A stretch of DNA of 35,934 nucleotides from Smithella sp. (GCA_030018675.1 JASEHT010000004.1:1-35934), one strand, 5' to 3'; positions 19,861 through 29,781 are shown, numbered from the stretch's first letter. Notes: a model not told the origin generated them from the letters alone. Program-made: numbers and translations.

Positions 19861-20877
19861 CTAAAATTGTTTCAGAAATCTGATGTCGTTTTCGAAAAAG
19901 AGCCGGATATCTGAAATTCCGTATTTCAGCATGGCGATACGCTCCAACCCGAGACCGAATGCGAAACCGGAATATTTTTCAGAATCGTAATTTACGTTTT
20001 TAAAAACGGCGGGATCAACCATGCCGGAGCCCAGTATTTCCAACCAGCCGCTTTGACCGCAGACTCTGCATCCCTTACCGCCACACATGACACAGCGAAT
20101 ATCAACTTCAGCCGATGGCTCCGTAAAGGGAAAAAAACTGGGACGAAAGCGCAGAACGGTACTTTCACCGAAGATTTTTTTTAAAAAAGAGGCGAGAATT
20201 CCTTTCAGATCTCCGAAGTTCACGCCCTGATCAACCAGAAGACCTTCTATCTGATGAAACATCGGCGTGTGCGACACGTCGGAATCACGCCTGTAAACTT
20301 TTCCCGGAGATAAAATTCTTAAAGGCGGTTGGATTTTTTCCATAATTCTGACCTGGACAGGCGAGGTATGCGTACGCAAGACAACATTATCTTCAATGTA
20401 AAAAGTGTCCTGCATATCCCGTGCGGGATGATCCTGGGGAATATTCAAAGCTTCGAAATTGTAGTAATCCAGTTCTATTTCGGGACCTTCAACAATGGAA
20501 AACCCATATGACGCAAAGATGGAACAGATTTCCTGGCGTACCTGGATGACGGGATGTATTCTTCCACATTTAATCGCGTTACCCGGCAGTGTCACGTCAA
20601 TTTTATCATTGAACAAATCCTGTTGATTCTTCAGGTCGGCATGCTTTTGAAGCGCTTCGTCAATATTTGCATTCAAGGAGTTCTTCAGTTCATTGCAAAG
20701 CTTTCCGAATAAAGGTTTTTCGTCATCGGAAACCTTTGCAATATTCCTTAGAATTCCTGTTAAAAGACCTTTTCTGCCGAGATATTTTGTTCTGATATTT
20801 TGAAATTGATCTAGAGTTTTCGCATCCTTTAATTCGGCCAGAGCATCCTTTCCCAGTTGTTGAAGCTCGTTAATCAT
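19861..20877 (-). CDS. pheS: Phenylalanyl-tRNA synthetase alpha subunit
   Basis: PARDMQDTFYI, LRTHTSPVQVRIM, GKVYRRDSDVSHTPMFHQIEG, FAFGLGLERIAMLKYGI. Confidence 0.98.
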   Translation of the reverse strand: MINELQQLGKDALAELKDAKTLDQFQNIRTKYLGRKGLLTGILRNIAKVSDDEKPLFGKLCNELKNSLNANIDEALQKHADLKNQQDLFNDKIDVTLPGNAIKCGRIHPVIQVRQEICSIFASYGFSIVEGPEIELDYYNFEALNIPQDHPARDMQDTFYIEDNVVLRTHTSPVQVRIMEKIQPPLRILSPGKVYRRDSDVSHTPMFHQIEGLLVDQGVNFGDLKGILASFLKKIFGESTVLRFRPSFFPFTEPSAEVDIRCVMCGGKGCRVCGQSGWLEILGSGMVDPAVFKNVNYDSEKYSGFAFGLGLERIAMLKYGISDIRLFFENDIRFLKQF

Positions 20878-20882
20878 GCCGA

Positions 20883-21233
20883 TTACTTGCCTTTAGCGAT
20901 AGCAACAACCTGTGCGAAGCCCTGCGGATCATTGACAGCCAATTCCGCGAGAATCTTACGATCCAACTCAATGCCAGCTTTTTTCATGCCGTCAATTAAC
21001 CGGCTGTATGTCAAGCCGTTTATCGTTGAGGATGCGTTGATACGGGCTATCCATAATTGACGAAATTCTCTCTTTCTCACACGACGGTCACGATAAGCGT
21101 ATTTCATCGCTTTGTTGACTGCTTCCGTCGCCGTTCTGATCAACCGGCTGCGGGCGCCAAAGAAACCTTTGGCCATTTTCAATACTTTTCTTCTTCTTTT
21201 GCGTGCGTTGACGCTCCTCTTTATTCTGGACAT
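20883..21233 (-). CDS. rplT: 50S ribosomal protein L20
   Basis: [33 protein letters not shown]; 116 aa. Confidence 0.98.
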   Translation of the reverse strand: MSRIKRSVNARKRRRKVLKMAKGFFGARSRLIRTATEAVNKAMKYAYRDRRVRKREFRQLWIARINASSTINGLTYSRLIDGMKKAGIELDRKILAELAVNDPQGFAQVVAIAKGK

Positions 21234-21281
21234 GTCTATTTTCTCCTGACTTTACAAATTATATCCGGTTCCGGCTGTTCC

Positions 21282-21479
21282 CTATAAATATGGAATAAGT
21301 TTTTTTATTTCCTTGGCGTTAGCAGAATGAACCAGAGCTGATTTCCTTAACGTTCTTTTTCTTTTCGTCGTCTTCTTGGTGAGGATGTGGCTGGCAAAAG
21401 CTTTGCCCCTTTTCACTTTACCGCTTGCTGTGAGTGAAAACCGCTTTGCCGCTCCTCTGTGAGTTTTTAATTTTGGCAT
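21282..21479 (-). CDS. rpmI: 50S ribosomal protein L35
   Basis: [42 protein letters not shown]; 65 aa. Confidence 0.98.
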   Translation of the reverse strand: MPKLKTHRGAAKRFSLTASGKVKRGKAFASHILTKKTTKRKRTLRKSALVHSANAKEIKKLIPYL

Positions 21480-21496
21480 TTGTGCACCTTTCGTGT

Positions 21497-22009
21497 TTAT
21501 TGTTTTTTAGGTGAAAAAATCATCACCATATTACGCCCTTCCAGGCGGGGTTCCTGATCAATGACACATTCATTAGACAGTTCGTCCCTTATTTTTCCCA
21601 TTAATTTTCTCCCGATATCGGTAAAAGCAATTTCACGCCCTCTGAACATCATTGAAACCTTTACCTTGTCGCTATTATTTAAAAACTTTCTGATGTGCTT
21701 CATCTTCACCTGCACATCATGATCTTCAGTTTTTGGTTTTAATTTAATTTCCTTGACCTGAATTACGGTTTGGCTCTTTTTAGCGTCATGCAATTTTTTG
21801 CTCTGTTTATAACGGTACTTTCCATAATCCATAATTTTACAGACAGGCGGATCAGCGGATGGTGAAACTTCCACGAGATCAATTCCTGCTTCTTCAGCAA
21901 TACTGAGAGCCTCTTCCAAAGAAATAACGCCTAATTGCTTGCCGGCATCGTCGATCACCCGGACATTGGCCGAACGTATTTCTCTATTAATTCTTAAATC
22001 CTTAGCTAT
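21497..22009 (-). CDS. infC: Translation initiation factor IF-3, predicted ATA start codon
   Basis: Track ORF begins at an internal GTG (21958). In-frame upstream sequence encodes (I/M)[17 protein letters not shown], the conserved IF3 N-terminus; GGAGG at 22016-22020 sits 6 nt before ATA 22009-22007; an in-frame TGA lies at 22015-22013. Confidence 0.92.
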   Translation of the reverse strand: MAKDLRINREIRSANVRVIDDAGKQLGVISLEEALSIAEEAGIDLVEVSPSADPPVCKIMDYGKYRYKQSKKLHDAKKSQTVIQVKEIKLKPKTEDHDVQVKMKHIRKFLNNSDKVKVSMMFRGREIAFTDIGRKLMGKIRDELSNECVIDQEPRLEGRNMVMIFSPKKQ

Positions 22010-22035
22010 ATGTCACCTCCTGAAAATAATTTCTT

Positions 22036-23949
22036 CTATTGTTTTTTTACGCACATTTCGTGTAATAAAGCAATAAATTCATCAACCGACAATGATCCCA
22101 TATTCCTTCCGTCGCGAGTTCTTGGCGCTACCGCTCCAGCTTCCATTTCCCTGTCTCCGATAACCAGCATGAATGGAATTTTCTGCATTTGCGCCTGACG
22201 AATTTTATATCCGAGTTTTTCGTTTTCAAAACATCTTTCGGAACGTATGCCGGATTCAATTAATTTATCATGAACGGTTTGAGCATAGGGTATATGTTTG
22301 TCCGTCACAGTCAAAAGGACGCATTGCGTCGGAGACAGCCAAACGGGAAAAGCGCCCGCGTAATGTTCTATAAGGACGCCCATGAAACGTTCAATGGCGC
22401 CCAGAATAACACGGTGCAGCATGACCGGGCGGTGCTTTTCTCCATCCGGTCCTATATAGTTTAAATCAAATCTTTCGGGCAAAGTAAAGTCACACTGAAT
22501 GGTGGCGCATTGCCATTTTCTCTTCAACGCGTCTTTCAATTTAAAGTCGATTTTCGGTCCATAGAACGCACCGTCGCCGACGTTTACTTCGTAGCTGATA
22601 TTGTTATCTTTCAGGGCGTTTTCTAAAGCGGATGTCGCCAGTTTCCAGTCGTCATCCGAACCGATAGATTTTTCCGGTCTGGTGCTCAGTTCCACTTCGT
22701 ATTCAAAGCCGAAAATTCCCATGGCGTAATCAACAAAATCGGCAATGGCTCTGATTTCAGAATTCAATTGTTCCGGGGTGCATAGAATATGGGCGTCATC
22801 CTGAGTAAACTGCCTAACTCTCATCAGCCCGTGCAAAACACCGGTCTTCTCGTGTCGATGAACCGTCCCCAATTCAAAATATCTCAGGGGCAAATCACGG
22901 TAGCTTCTGATCGTAGATTTATAAATCAGCATATGGGAAAGACAATTCATCGGCTTGATCCCGTATAACTGTTCATCCACTTCCGTGAAATACATGTTTT
23001 CACGATAATGATCGAAGTGCCCCGATTTTTTCCAGAGATCGACCTTTAGAATCTGGGGTCCCATCACCATGTCGTAACCGCGTTTCAAATGTTCCTTTTT
23101 TTCCCAATCCTCTATCAGATGGCGCAGCATCATGCCTTTCGGATGGAAGATCACCATGCCCGGTCCGGCTTCGTCATTGATCTGAAAAAGATCAAGCTCT
23201 CTTCCCAACCGACGGTGATCGCGCTTTTTCGCTTCTTCGAGCAAATTCAAATATTCCCGCAGGTCATTTTCGCTGGCAAAACCCGTTCCGTAAATGCGCT
23301 GCAGCATCTTATTCTTTTCATCCCCGCGCCAGTAAGCGCCGGCAACACTCAACAATTTGAAAGCCTTGACCCTGCCTGTTGAAGGAATATGCGGTCCGCG
23401 GCACAAATCAATGTAAGAGCCCTGTTTATAGATGCTGACTTCCGTAATGTCAGCCGGCAGATCATTGATTAATTCGACTTTGTAACTTTCATCTCTATCT
23501 TCAAATAACTTTAAAGCATCCGCCCGTGGCAGATCTTCACGCACAAAAATATTATCTGCGACGATGATTTCCTGCATCCGTTTTTCAATCTTTGGAAAAT
23601 CATCTGTGGTGAAAGGCTCCTTGTACTCAAAATCGTAATAGAATCCGTCTTCAATGGATGGCCCGATGCTTACTTTCGCGCCGGCAAAGATATCCTGAAC
23701 AGCCTGAGCCATGATATGTGATATGCTGTGACGTAAAATAGCCAGCCCTTCAACAGAGGACGCATTGATTAAATCAAGTTTCGAATCTTCCTTTATCGGA
23801 TAACTCAAATCTACGGGAATTTTGTTCATTGCTACAGCAACAATATCGCCCAATGATTTCTTTCCCCAGGCTTTTACAGCTTCCGACGCAGATGTGCCTT
23901 GCGGGAATGAAATTTCCTGATTATCCTGGAAAACAACTTTTACATTCAT
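22036..23949 (-). CDS. thrS: Threonyl-tRNA synthetase
   Basis: TGS domain, editing domain [15 protein letters not shown], core [46 protein letters not shown]-like motif; 637 aa. Confidence 0.98.
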   Translation of the reverse strand: MNVKVVFQDNQEISFPQGTSASEAVKAWGKKSLGDIVAVAMNKIPVDLSYPIKEDSKLDLINASSVEGLAILRHSISHIMAQAVQDIFAGAKVSIGPSIEDGFYYDFEYKEPFTTDDFPKIEKRMQEIIVADNIFVREDLPRADALKLFEDRDESYKVELINDLPADITEVSIYKQGSYIDLCRGPHIPSTGRVKAFKLLSVAGAYWRGDEKNKMLQRIYGTGFASENDLREYLNLLEEAKKRDHRRLGRELDLFQINDEAGPGMVIFHPKGMMLRHLIEDWEKKEHLKRGYDMVMGPQILKVDLWKKSGHFDHYRENMYFTEVDEQLYGIKPMNCLSHMLIYKSTIRSYRDLPLRYFELGTVHRHEKTGVLHGLMRVRQFTQDDAHILCTPEQLNSEIRAIADFVDYAMGIFGFEYEVELSTRPEKSIGSDDDWKLATSALENALKDNNISYEVNVGDGAFYGPKIDFKLKDALKRKWQCATIQCDFTLPERFDLNYIGPDGEKHRPVMLHRVILGAIERFMGVLIEHYAGAFPVWLSPTQCVLLTVTDKHIPYAQTVHDKLIESGIRSERCFENEKLGYKIRQAQMQKIPFMLVIGDREMEAGAVAPRTRDGRNMGSLSVDEFIALLHEMCVKKQ

Positions 23950-23975
23950 AACTTACACTACAACAGACTTAATTC

Positions 23976-24011
23976 ATTTTAAAAGGGCATCACTGTCTTG
24001 CTGATGCCCTT
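23976..24011 (-). terminator. Intrinsic terminator or attenuator-like hairpin between tRNA-Val and thrS
   Basis: Minus strand AAGGGCATCA-GCAAGACAG-TGATGCCCTT followed by TTAAAATG: 10-bp stem, 9-nt loop. Confidence 0.7.
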
Positions 24012-24044
24012 CAAGTCTTTAATAATTCAAGACATTTAAAAAAA

Positions 24045-24119
24045 TGGTAGGCAAGCAGGGATTTGAACCCTGGACATCCACCGCGTCAGGATGGCGCTCT
24101 CCCCCTGAGCTACTTGCCT
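24045..24119 (-). tRNA. tRNA-Val(GAC)
   Basis: Cloverleaf: acceptor AGGCAAG/CTTGCCT, anticodon arm CCATC-CTGACGC-GGTGG (anticodon GAC), T arm CAGGG-TTCAAAT-CCCTG, encoded CCA. Confidence 0.95.
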
Positions 24120-24149
24120 GCAATAAACACATGTTTTTTCGGCGTTGCG

Positions 24150-24178
24150 TAAATAGCAATAAAATATCGCTGTGTCAA
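24150..24178 (-). promoter_or_regulatory. Candidate sigma70 promoter of tRNA-Val
   Basis: Minus strand TTGACA (24178-24173), 17-nt spacer, TATTTA (24155-24150), followed by GC-rich CGCAACGCCG discriminator-like sequence. Confidence 0.75.
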
Positions 24179-24206
24179 GCTAAATATCTTATTTATTAGC
24201 CTATTT

Positions 24207-24752
24207 TTAAGAGGCCCGATTGAGAATCCGTATGCCTTTAAATATATAAACCAGTCCGGAAAGAACGGTAAAACAAGCCGTCAGCCACCACATAATATTC
24301 TTCAGCAAATCGTAATTTAAAAAGTCGAACGTGAAGGTTTTTAAAACCATGGCTAGAAATATCGCACCGATTTGCAATGCTGTTGTTATTTTGCTGACAA
24401 AAACCGGCTTGATTTCATAGGTTACCGACATCATGGAAAGCGTCATAATGCCGATTAATATGATCAGATCCCGGCTGATGACAATTACCGTAAGCCAGCT
24501 GGGAATAAGGCCGAAAATAGACAATGCTATGAAACTGGTGGAGAGAAGAATTTTATCGGCCAGCGGATCCAGAAACGCTCCTAATTCCGTTTGTTTGTTC
24601 AGCATGCGGGCCAGTGCACCGTCAAGAGCGTCGGTAATGCCGGCAATGACAAAAACGATCAATGCCTTTAAATATTCATCCTGGATTAAAAAAATTACAA
24701 TGACAGGGACAAGGATAATTCTTAATAATGACAGAAAATTAGGTATGTTCAT
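24207..24752 (-). CDS. pgsA: CDP-diacylglycerol--glycerol-3-phosphate 3-phosphatidyltransferase
   Basis: MNIPNFLSLLRIILVPV; CDP-alcohol phosphotransferase motif TDALDGALARMLNKQTELGAFLDPLADK. Confidence 0.95.
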   Translation of the reverse strand: MNIPNFLSLLRIILVPVIVIFLIQDEYLKALIVFVIAGITDALDGALARMLNKQTELGAFLDPLADKILLSTSFIALSIFGLIPSWLTVIVISRDLIILIGIMTLSMMSVTYEIKPVFVSKITTALQIGAIFLAMVLKTFTFDFLNYDLLKNIMWWLTACFTVLSGLVYIFKGIRILNRAS

Positions 24753-24801
24753 TTTATATTATAATTGTTGAATAATCGTTTCTGCCTTTTTTAAACATTA
24801 A

Positions 24802-25407
24802 TCACTCACTTCTCAAGTTCGGACCGTCCGGCAGAGTTTTAACTAATGTATTAACAACCTCTTCAATAACGTTCTCAAAATTATCATGGGATTTTTTATC
24901 CAAACCTTTATCCGTGAAATAAAAATTTCTTATGATCGATTCAGTTTTTTCTTTCCAGATTGTTTCTCCATGATCGGCACTGATGATTTCACATTGTATG
25001 GCGATGTTGATGGGTGCATAAAATATTTTTGCCTCGCTTTTGTCTTCCAACCGGCAATGCATAATTGCGTCGGCTCCAAATGCCTCTTTCACTTTTTGCC
25101 GAACCATTGCGGATGTTTTAATCTCTTGACTTGCAGACCCATCAAGTTTTCTGTCTATCTCTTCCGGATCAAATTTTAAATATCCCTTGAAATAAAGTTC
25201 TTCCATCATACGGGAACGAAACAAGCGAGCGGCGTTATTGTTTTCTGCCTTACTTTCAACAGGCAGCAATACGATTACGTTCGGCCGCAATTTATCGGAA
25301 CCCGTCTCGTTTAAAATATTTTGCGATTTTCCCAGACATCCGCAGATCAGCAATATTATGACTGCCAATAAAATATTGCTTTTAAATATTTTCATATTCG
25401 CTCCCAT
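24802..25407 (-). CDS. Putative lipoprotein
   Basis: Signal sequence with lipobox-like LLICGC; 201 aa. Resembles the DUF799/GNA1162 group only weakly. Confidence 0.7.
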   Translation of the reverse strand: MGANMKIFKSNILLAVIILLICGCLGKSQNILNETGSDKLRPNVIVLLPVESKAENNNAARLFRSRMMEELYFKGYLKFDPEEIDRKLDGSASQEIKTSAMVRQKVKEAFGADAIMHCRLEDKSEAKIFYAPINIAIQCEIISADHGETIWKEKTESIIRNFYFTDKGLDKKSHDNFENVIEEVVNTLVKTLPDGPNLRSE

Positions 25408-25484
25408 GTTAGTGGTCTCTTTATCAATATATTAAGAATACCCGAAACGATCATTATTGAAAATAGGTACATTCCAACATATTT

Positions 25485-25811
25485 TTATTTATCGTTAATT
25501 GTTTTTTTTATTTTTTCGATTTCTTCTTTAATTATTTTTTTCGCAATATCAGGAATGATTTCGCGGGCGATTTCCGCAACAATTTTTTCCGCATGTTTTA
25601 TGACTTCATCTCGTATAGGACTGTCCACGTTTGCATTATCATCAATGACGTCAACTAGCGTTATAATTTCATCACGATCAAAGGAATGATCTTCATAACT
25701 GCGTCCATCAACAAAAATAGTCTCCTTATTGTTTTCATGATCGGACTCATTAATCGAATTTGTTAAATCGTATATAGGCTTCATATCCTGTTTTATGGAA
25801 TCATCATCCAT
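25485..25811 (-). CDS. Acidic hypothetical protein with amphipathic C-terminal helix
   Basis: 108 aa; C-terminal EKIVAEIAREIIPDIAKKIIKEEIEKIKK; acidic N-terminal half. Confidence 0.55.
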   Translation of the reverse strand: MDDDSIKQDMKPIYDLTNSINESDHENNKETIFVDGRSYEDHSFDRDEIITLVDVIDDNANVDSPIRDEVIKHAEKIVAEIAREIIPDIAKKIIKEEIEKIKKTINDK

Positions 25812-25935
25812 ATTGTTCTCCTGATTATTTTTATCTACAAATCATTTTATGCTGTGCTCGACTGATTATCATAGAGACCCGAACACTTCAAGCAATATAT
25901 CTTTATGGTTTCTTCAAGAACAGAACATTTTATGA

Positions 25936-25966
25936 TTGACATAGTTGCATTGTTTGAGGTTAAATA
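25936..25966 (+). promoter_or_regulatory. Candidate promoter of the UXS-UGDH gene pair
   Basis: TTGACA then TTAAAT/TAAATA with 18-19 nt spacing, about 30 nt before the ATG at 25994. Confidence 0.4.
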
Positions 25967-25993
25967 CGCGCAAATTAAGACATAGAATAAAAA

Positions 25994-26938
25994 ATGACAA
26001 AACGAATATTAATTACGGGCGGAGCCGGGTTTCTGGGATCCCACTTATGTGAAAAATTATTGCGCGATGGCAATGATATTATTTGTCTCGATAATTTTTT
26101 CACCGGTGACAAGAAAAATATCGCGCACCTCATGGGCGCGCACAACTTTGAGTTGGTGCGTCACGATATTATTAATCCCATCTATCTGGAAGTTGATGAA
26201 ATATACAATCTGGCCTGTCCCGCCTCTCCGATCCATTATCAGTACAATCCCATTAAAACCATCAAAACCAATGTCATGGGAGTCATTAACGTCCTGGGCA
26301 TTGCCAAGAGAACCCGGGCAAAGGTTCTGCAGGCTTCCACGTCTGAAGTTTATGGTGATCCGGAAGTACATCCTCAAAAGGAGTCCTACTGGGGCAAGGT
26401 GAATCCTATCGGTGTTCGCAGCTGTTATGACGAAGGCAAGCGAGCAGCCGAATGCCTGATGATGGATTATCGACGCCAGAATGGTGTCAATACTAAAATA
26501 GCCCGAATATTTAATACCTACGGGCCACGTATGGCCGTCAATGATGGTCGAGTTATCAGCAATTTTATTATCCAGACTTTGCAGAATCAAAACCTCACCG
26601 TTTATGGCGACGGATCCCATACAAGATCCTTCTGTTACGTGGATGACATGATTGAAGGATTGATCAAGATGATGAACTCCGATGACGATTTTTTCGGTCC
26701 GGTGAATATCGGCAATCCCGTTGAATTTACTATTTTAGAATTGGCAAAAAAAATCATCCAAATGACAAAATGTCGTTCGAAGATTGACTTCCTTCCGTTG
26801 CCTGCTGATGACCCCGTACAGCGGAAACCGGATATAACGATAGCAAAAGACAAACTGAACTGGATGCCCCGGACAGATTTAACCGAGGGACTCCTGAAAA
26901 CAATTGATTATTTCCGCGGAATCTTGCAATCAACATAA
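25994..26938 (+). CDS. UDP-glucuronate decarboxylase (UDP-xylose synthase), SDR family
   Basis: [88 protein letters not shown]. Confidence 0.93.
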   Translation: MTKRILITGGAGFLGSHLCEKLLRDGNDIICLDNFFTGDKKNIAHLMGAHNFELVRHDIINPIYLEVDEIYNLACPASPIHYQYNPIKTIKTNVMGVINVLGIAKRTRAKVLQASTSEVYGDPEVHPQKESYWGKVNPIGVRSCYDEGKRAAECLMMDYRRQNGVNTKIARIFNTYGPRMAVNDGRVISNFIIQTLQNQNLTVYGDGSHTRSFCYVDDMIEGLIKMMNSDDDFFGPVNIGNPVEFTILELAKKIIQMTKCRSKIDFLPLPADDPVQRKPDITIAKDKLNWMPRTDLTEGLLKTIDYFRGILQST

Positions 26939-26961
26939 TTCTTGAAGGATTTATATAAACG

Positions 26962-28338
26962 ATGAAATTGAAAAAGAACATCCTCTGCATCGGCGCCGGT
27001 TATGTCGGGGGTCCCTCCATGGCCATGATCGCCTATAAGTGCCCCGATTATCGTGTCACCGTGGTCGATATCAATGGCGACCGCATTGACGCATGGAATT
27101 CGGATAATCTTCCTGTTTATGAACCAGGGCTTGAAAAGATCGTGAAGAAAACCCGGGGCAATAATTTATTCTTCCGCAAAGATATTGAAAACCAAATAAA
27201 GGAAAACGATATTATTTTTGTCAGCGTGAACACCCCGACAAAGACATACGGCGCCGGCGCCGATATGGCCGCTGACCTCCAGTACGTTGAAAAGACGGCG
27301 CGTCAAATACTGAAATATTCCCGATCATCTAAAATCGTCATTGAAAAGAGCACCCTGCCGGTTAAAACAGCCTTGGCCATCGAAAAAATATTATCTTCTT
27401 CGAAGGGCAGAATCAAATTTGACGTTTTATCCAATCCGGAATTCATGGCTGAAGGTACCGCCGTCAAAGATCTGGAAAATCCCGACCGCGTTCTTATCGG
27501 CTCGCGCGAAACAAAAAGTGCGCTGAATGCAAGGAATCAATTGATTGAAATTTACGCCCGATGGATCCCCTTAAAAAAAATCATTACCTCCAATATCTGG
27601 AGCAGTGAGCTGTCCAAGTTGGTGGCGAATGCATTTCTCGCCCAACGGGTATCTTCCATAAATTCCATTTCCGCCTTATGTGAAAAAACGGATGCAGATA
27701 TTACTGAAGTCGCGAAAGCCGTGGGGATGGACAGCCGGATTGGCGATAAATTTTTAAAAGCAGGCATCGGATTCGGCGGCTCATGTTTCAAGAAGGATAT
27801 TCTGAATCTGGCCTATCTCTGCGAGTACTACGGCTTGAATGAAGTTGCTTCCTATTGGAAAAGCGTCATTAAGATCAATCAATACCAGCAGGACCGTTTC
27901 ATCGCCAATATCCTGCACCGGATGTTCGGTACGTTGGCGGGAAAAAAAATATGCATTTGGGGGTTCGCCTTTAAAGCAGACACCAGCGATACAAGGGAAA
28001 GCCCGGCTATTTATGTTGCGAAGAAGCTCATTGCCGAGCAAGCCGAAATAATCATTTCCGACCCACAGGCGATGAAAAATGCTGTTTCCGACCTTGCCGA
28101 TTCAAAAGGAACAATCAGATATGTTGAAGATCCTTACGAGGCGGCCTCCGGCTGCCACGCGATTCTGATTCTGACCGACTGGGATTTGTATAGGAAAATG
28201 GATTTCCGGAAAATCTACCGTTCGATGGTGAAACCGGCGTTTATTTTTGACGGTCGAAACATCATTGAGCGGGAAAAATGTTTTGATATCGGATTTAATG
28301 TGTATTCGATCGGAAAATCGGCTTTAAGCCATATATAA
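26962..28338 (+). CDS. UDP-glucose 6-dehydrogenase, eukaryote-type
   Basis: ILCIGAGYVGGPSMAMIAYKCP, VDINGDRIDAWNSDNLPVYEPGL, SVNTPTKTYGAGADMAADLQYVE, FGGSCFKKDILNLAYLCE (catalytic Cys), GFAFKADTSDTRESPAIYVAK. Confidence 0.95.
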   Translation: MKLKKNILCIGAGYVGGPSMAMIAYKCPDYRVTVVDINGDRIDAWNSDNLPVYEPGLEKIVKKTRGNNLFFRKDIENQIKENDIIFVSVNTPTKTYGAGADMAADLQYVEKTARQILKYSRSSKIVIEKSTLPVKTALAIEKILSSSKGRIKFDVLSNPEFMAEGTAVKDLENPDRVLIGSRETKSALNARNQLIEIYARWIPLKKIITSNIWSSELSKLVANAFLAQRVSSINSISALCEKTDADITEVAKAVGMDSRIGDKFLKAGIGFGGSCFKKDILNLAYLCEYYGLNEVASYWKSVIKINQYQQDRFIANILHRMFGTLAGKKICIWGFAFKADTSDTRESPAIYVAKKLIAEQAEIIISDPQAMKNAVSDLADSKGTIRYVEDPYEAASGCHAILILTDWDLYRKMDFRKIYRSMVKPAFIFDGRNIIEREKCFDIGFNVYSIGKSALSHI

Positions 28339-28348
28339 TCATTGAATA

Positions 28349-28717
28349 TTATGAGATAAAATCAAAGGCATTTTTAATTAGCCGAATCTCGTTTTTTGAT
28401 CCGGAAACCGTAATAGCGATGACATCAAACCTCGCGTTGGCGTTATTCATTGCCTCGTTCTGCAAATACCATAATGCTAGCTGTGACATCTTCTTTTGTT
28501 TTTTGATGCCGACAGCCTCTTCCGGATAGCCCATTTCACCGGACTTCCGTGTTTTTACTTCCACGAAAACCAGTTCATTGTTTTCCCGGGCGATGACATC
28601 AATTTCCCCGATAGCACAGCGATAATTTGTTTCCAGAATTTGATATCCGTTTTGTTTCAGATATGATACGGCGGCAAACTCACCCTTTTCTCCGGTTGTT
28701 TTATTGGGATTTTTCAT
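28349..28717 (-). CDS. YraN family protein (UPF0102)
   Basis: GEFAAVSYLKQNGYQILETNYRCAIGEIDVIARENNELVFVEVKTRKS. Confidence 0.94.
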   Translation of the reverse strand: MKNPNKTTGEKGEFAAVSYLKQNGYQILETNYRCAIGEIDVIARENNELVFVEVKTRKSGEMGYPEEAVGIKKQKKMSQLALWYLQNEAMNNANARFDVIAITVSGSKNEIRLIKNAFDFIS

Positions 28718-28718
28718 T

Positions 28719-29336
28719 TTAACCGATCAAATCGATTGTCGTCTGATTCAAATTTTTTACATGAAATGACTTGCGATGTATTTTACAGATACCGAATTGC
28801 CTGATGGCATTAAGATGTTCTTGCGTACCGTACCCTTTGTTCCGCTGAAAATTATATTGGGGAAATTGCCGGTGATACATTTCCATAATTCTATCCCGGG
28901 AAACCTTGGCTATAATCGAAGCGGCGGCGATCGAAACGCTTAAGTTATCCCCCTTGATCAGAGTTTTTTGCGGTGTAATGATGGGAATGCGATTGACACC
29001 GTCAACCAGGATAAAGTCAGGGGATACGGATAACTCCAGCACGGCTTCACGCATGGCTTGCAGCGTCGCCCTGAGAATATTGCATCGATCAATCGTCTCG
29101 GCATCCGTTACTTTCATGCCGATCGCAACAGCATCTTTCCCGATGATGCCATATAATTTTTCACGACTTGCTGGCGTGAGTTTTTTTGAGTCCTTGATGT
29201 CGGGGTTCACGTAGTCAGGCGGAAATACAACAGCCGCCGCTACAACCGGTCCCGCTAGAGGCCCCCTTCCCGCTTCGTCCACTCCCGCGATGATTTGGTA
29301 TCCGTCGCTGTAAGCGTTTTTCTCAAAGGCATCCAT
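28719..29336 (-). CDS. rnhB: Ribonuclease HII
   Basis: IIAGVDEAGRGPLAGPVVAAAVVFP, DSKKLTPASREKLY, AAASIIAKVSRDRIM. Confidence 0.97.
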   Translation of the reverse strand: MDAFEKNAYSDGYQIIAGVDEAGRGPLAGPVVAAAVVFPPDYVNPDIKDSKKLTPASREKLYGIIGKDAVAIGMKVTDAETIDRCNILRATLQAMREAVLELSVSPDFILVDGVNRIPIITPQKTLIKGDNLSVSIAAASIIAKVSRDRIMEMYHRQFPQYNFQRNKGYGTQEHLNAIRQFGICKIHRKSFHVKNLNQTTIDLIG

Positions 29337-29394
29337 AAGAATCTATCGGTTGCGCCACGCTAAATGATTATGACAATCTTTTTTAAATAGAATT

Positions 29395-29745
29395 TTATTG
29401 TTTTGCTGCTTCCTTGATTTTCGCCTTCTTGCCTCTGAGGCCTCTCAGGTAATACAGACGTGACCGGCGAACCTTGCCTTTGCTGATGACTTCGATTTTA
29501 TCGATAATCGGCGAATGCAGGGGGAATGTTCTTTCCACCCCGACTCCGTAGGAAACTTTTCTTACCGTAAAATTCGATCGGCTGTTGCCGCTTCTCTTGC
29601 GGATGACAACGCCTTCAAAAGCCTGAATTCTCTGTTTCTGTCCTTCAATGATGCGCACAAAAACCTTTACGGTATCTCCCGTTTTAAATCCGGGGATATC
29701 GGCTCTGGTTTGCTCTTTTTCAACGATTTCCAATATATTCATCAC
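29395..29745 (-). CDS. rplS: 50S ribosomal protein L19
   Basis: [29 protein letters not shown]...[46 protein letters not shown]. Confidence 0.98.
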   Translation of the reverse strand: MMNILEIVEKEQTRADIPGFKTGDTVKVFVRIIEGQKQRIQAFEGVVIRKRSGNSRSNFTVRKVSYGVGVERTFPLHSPIIDKIEVISKGKVRRSRLYYLRGLRGKKAKIKEAAKQ

Positions 29746-29781
29746 TATTTCCTCCTGAAATAATTACTAATAAATTATAAT

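Noticed and set aside
26057-26620. 187-aa minus-strand ORF antisense to the UXS gene
   Set aside because: Shadow of a strongly conserved coding frame; no recognisable motifs.
27249-27262. GGCGCCGGCGCC palindrome in the UGDH gene
   Set aside because: Short GC-rich palindrome explained by Gly-Ala codons; unlike the rimM repeat it has no long arms or loop.
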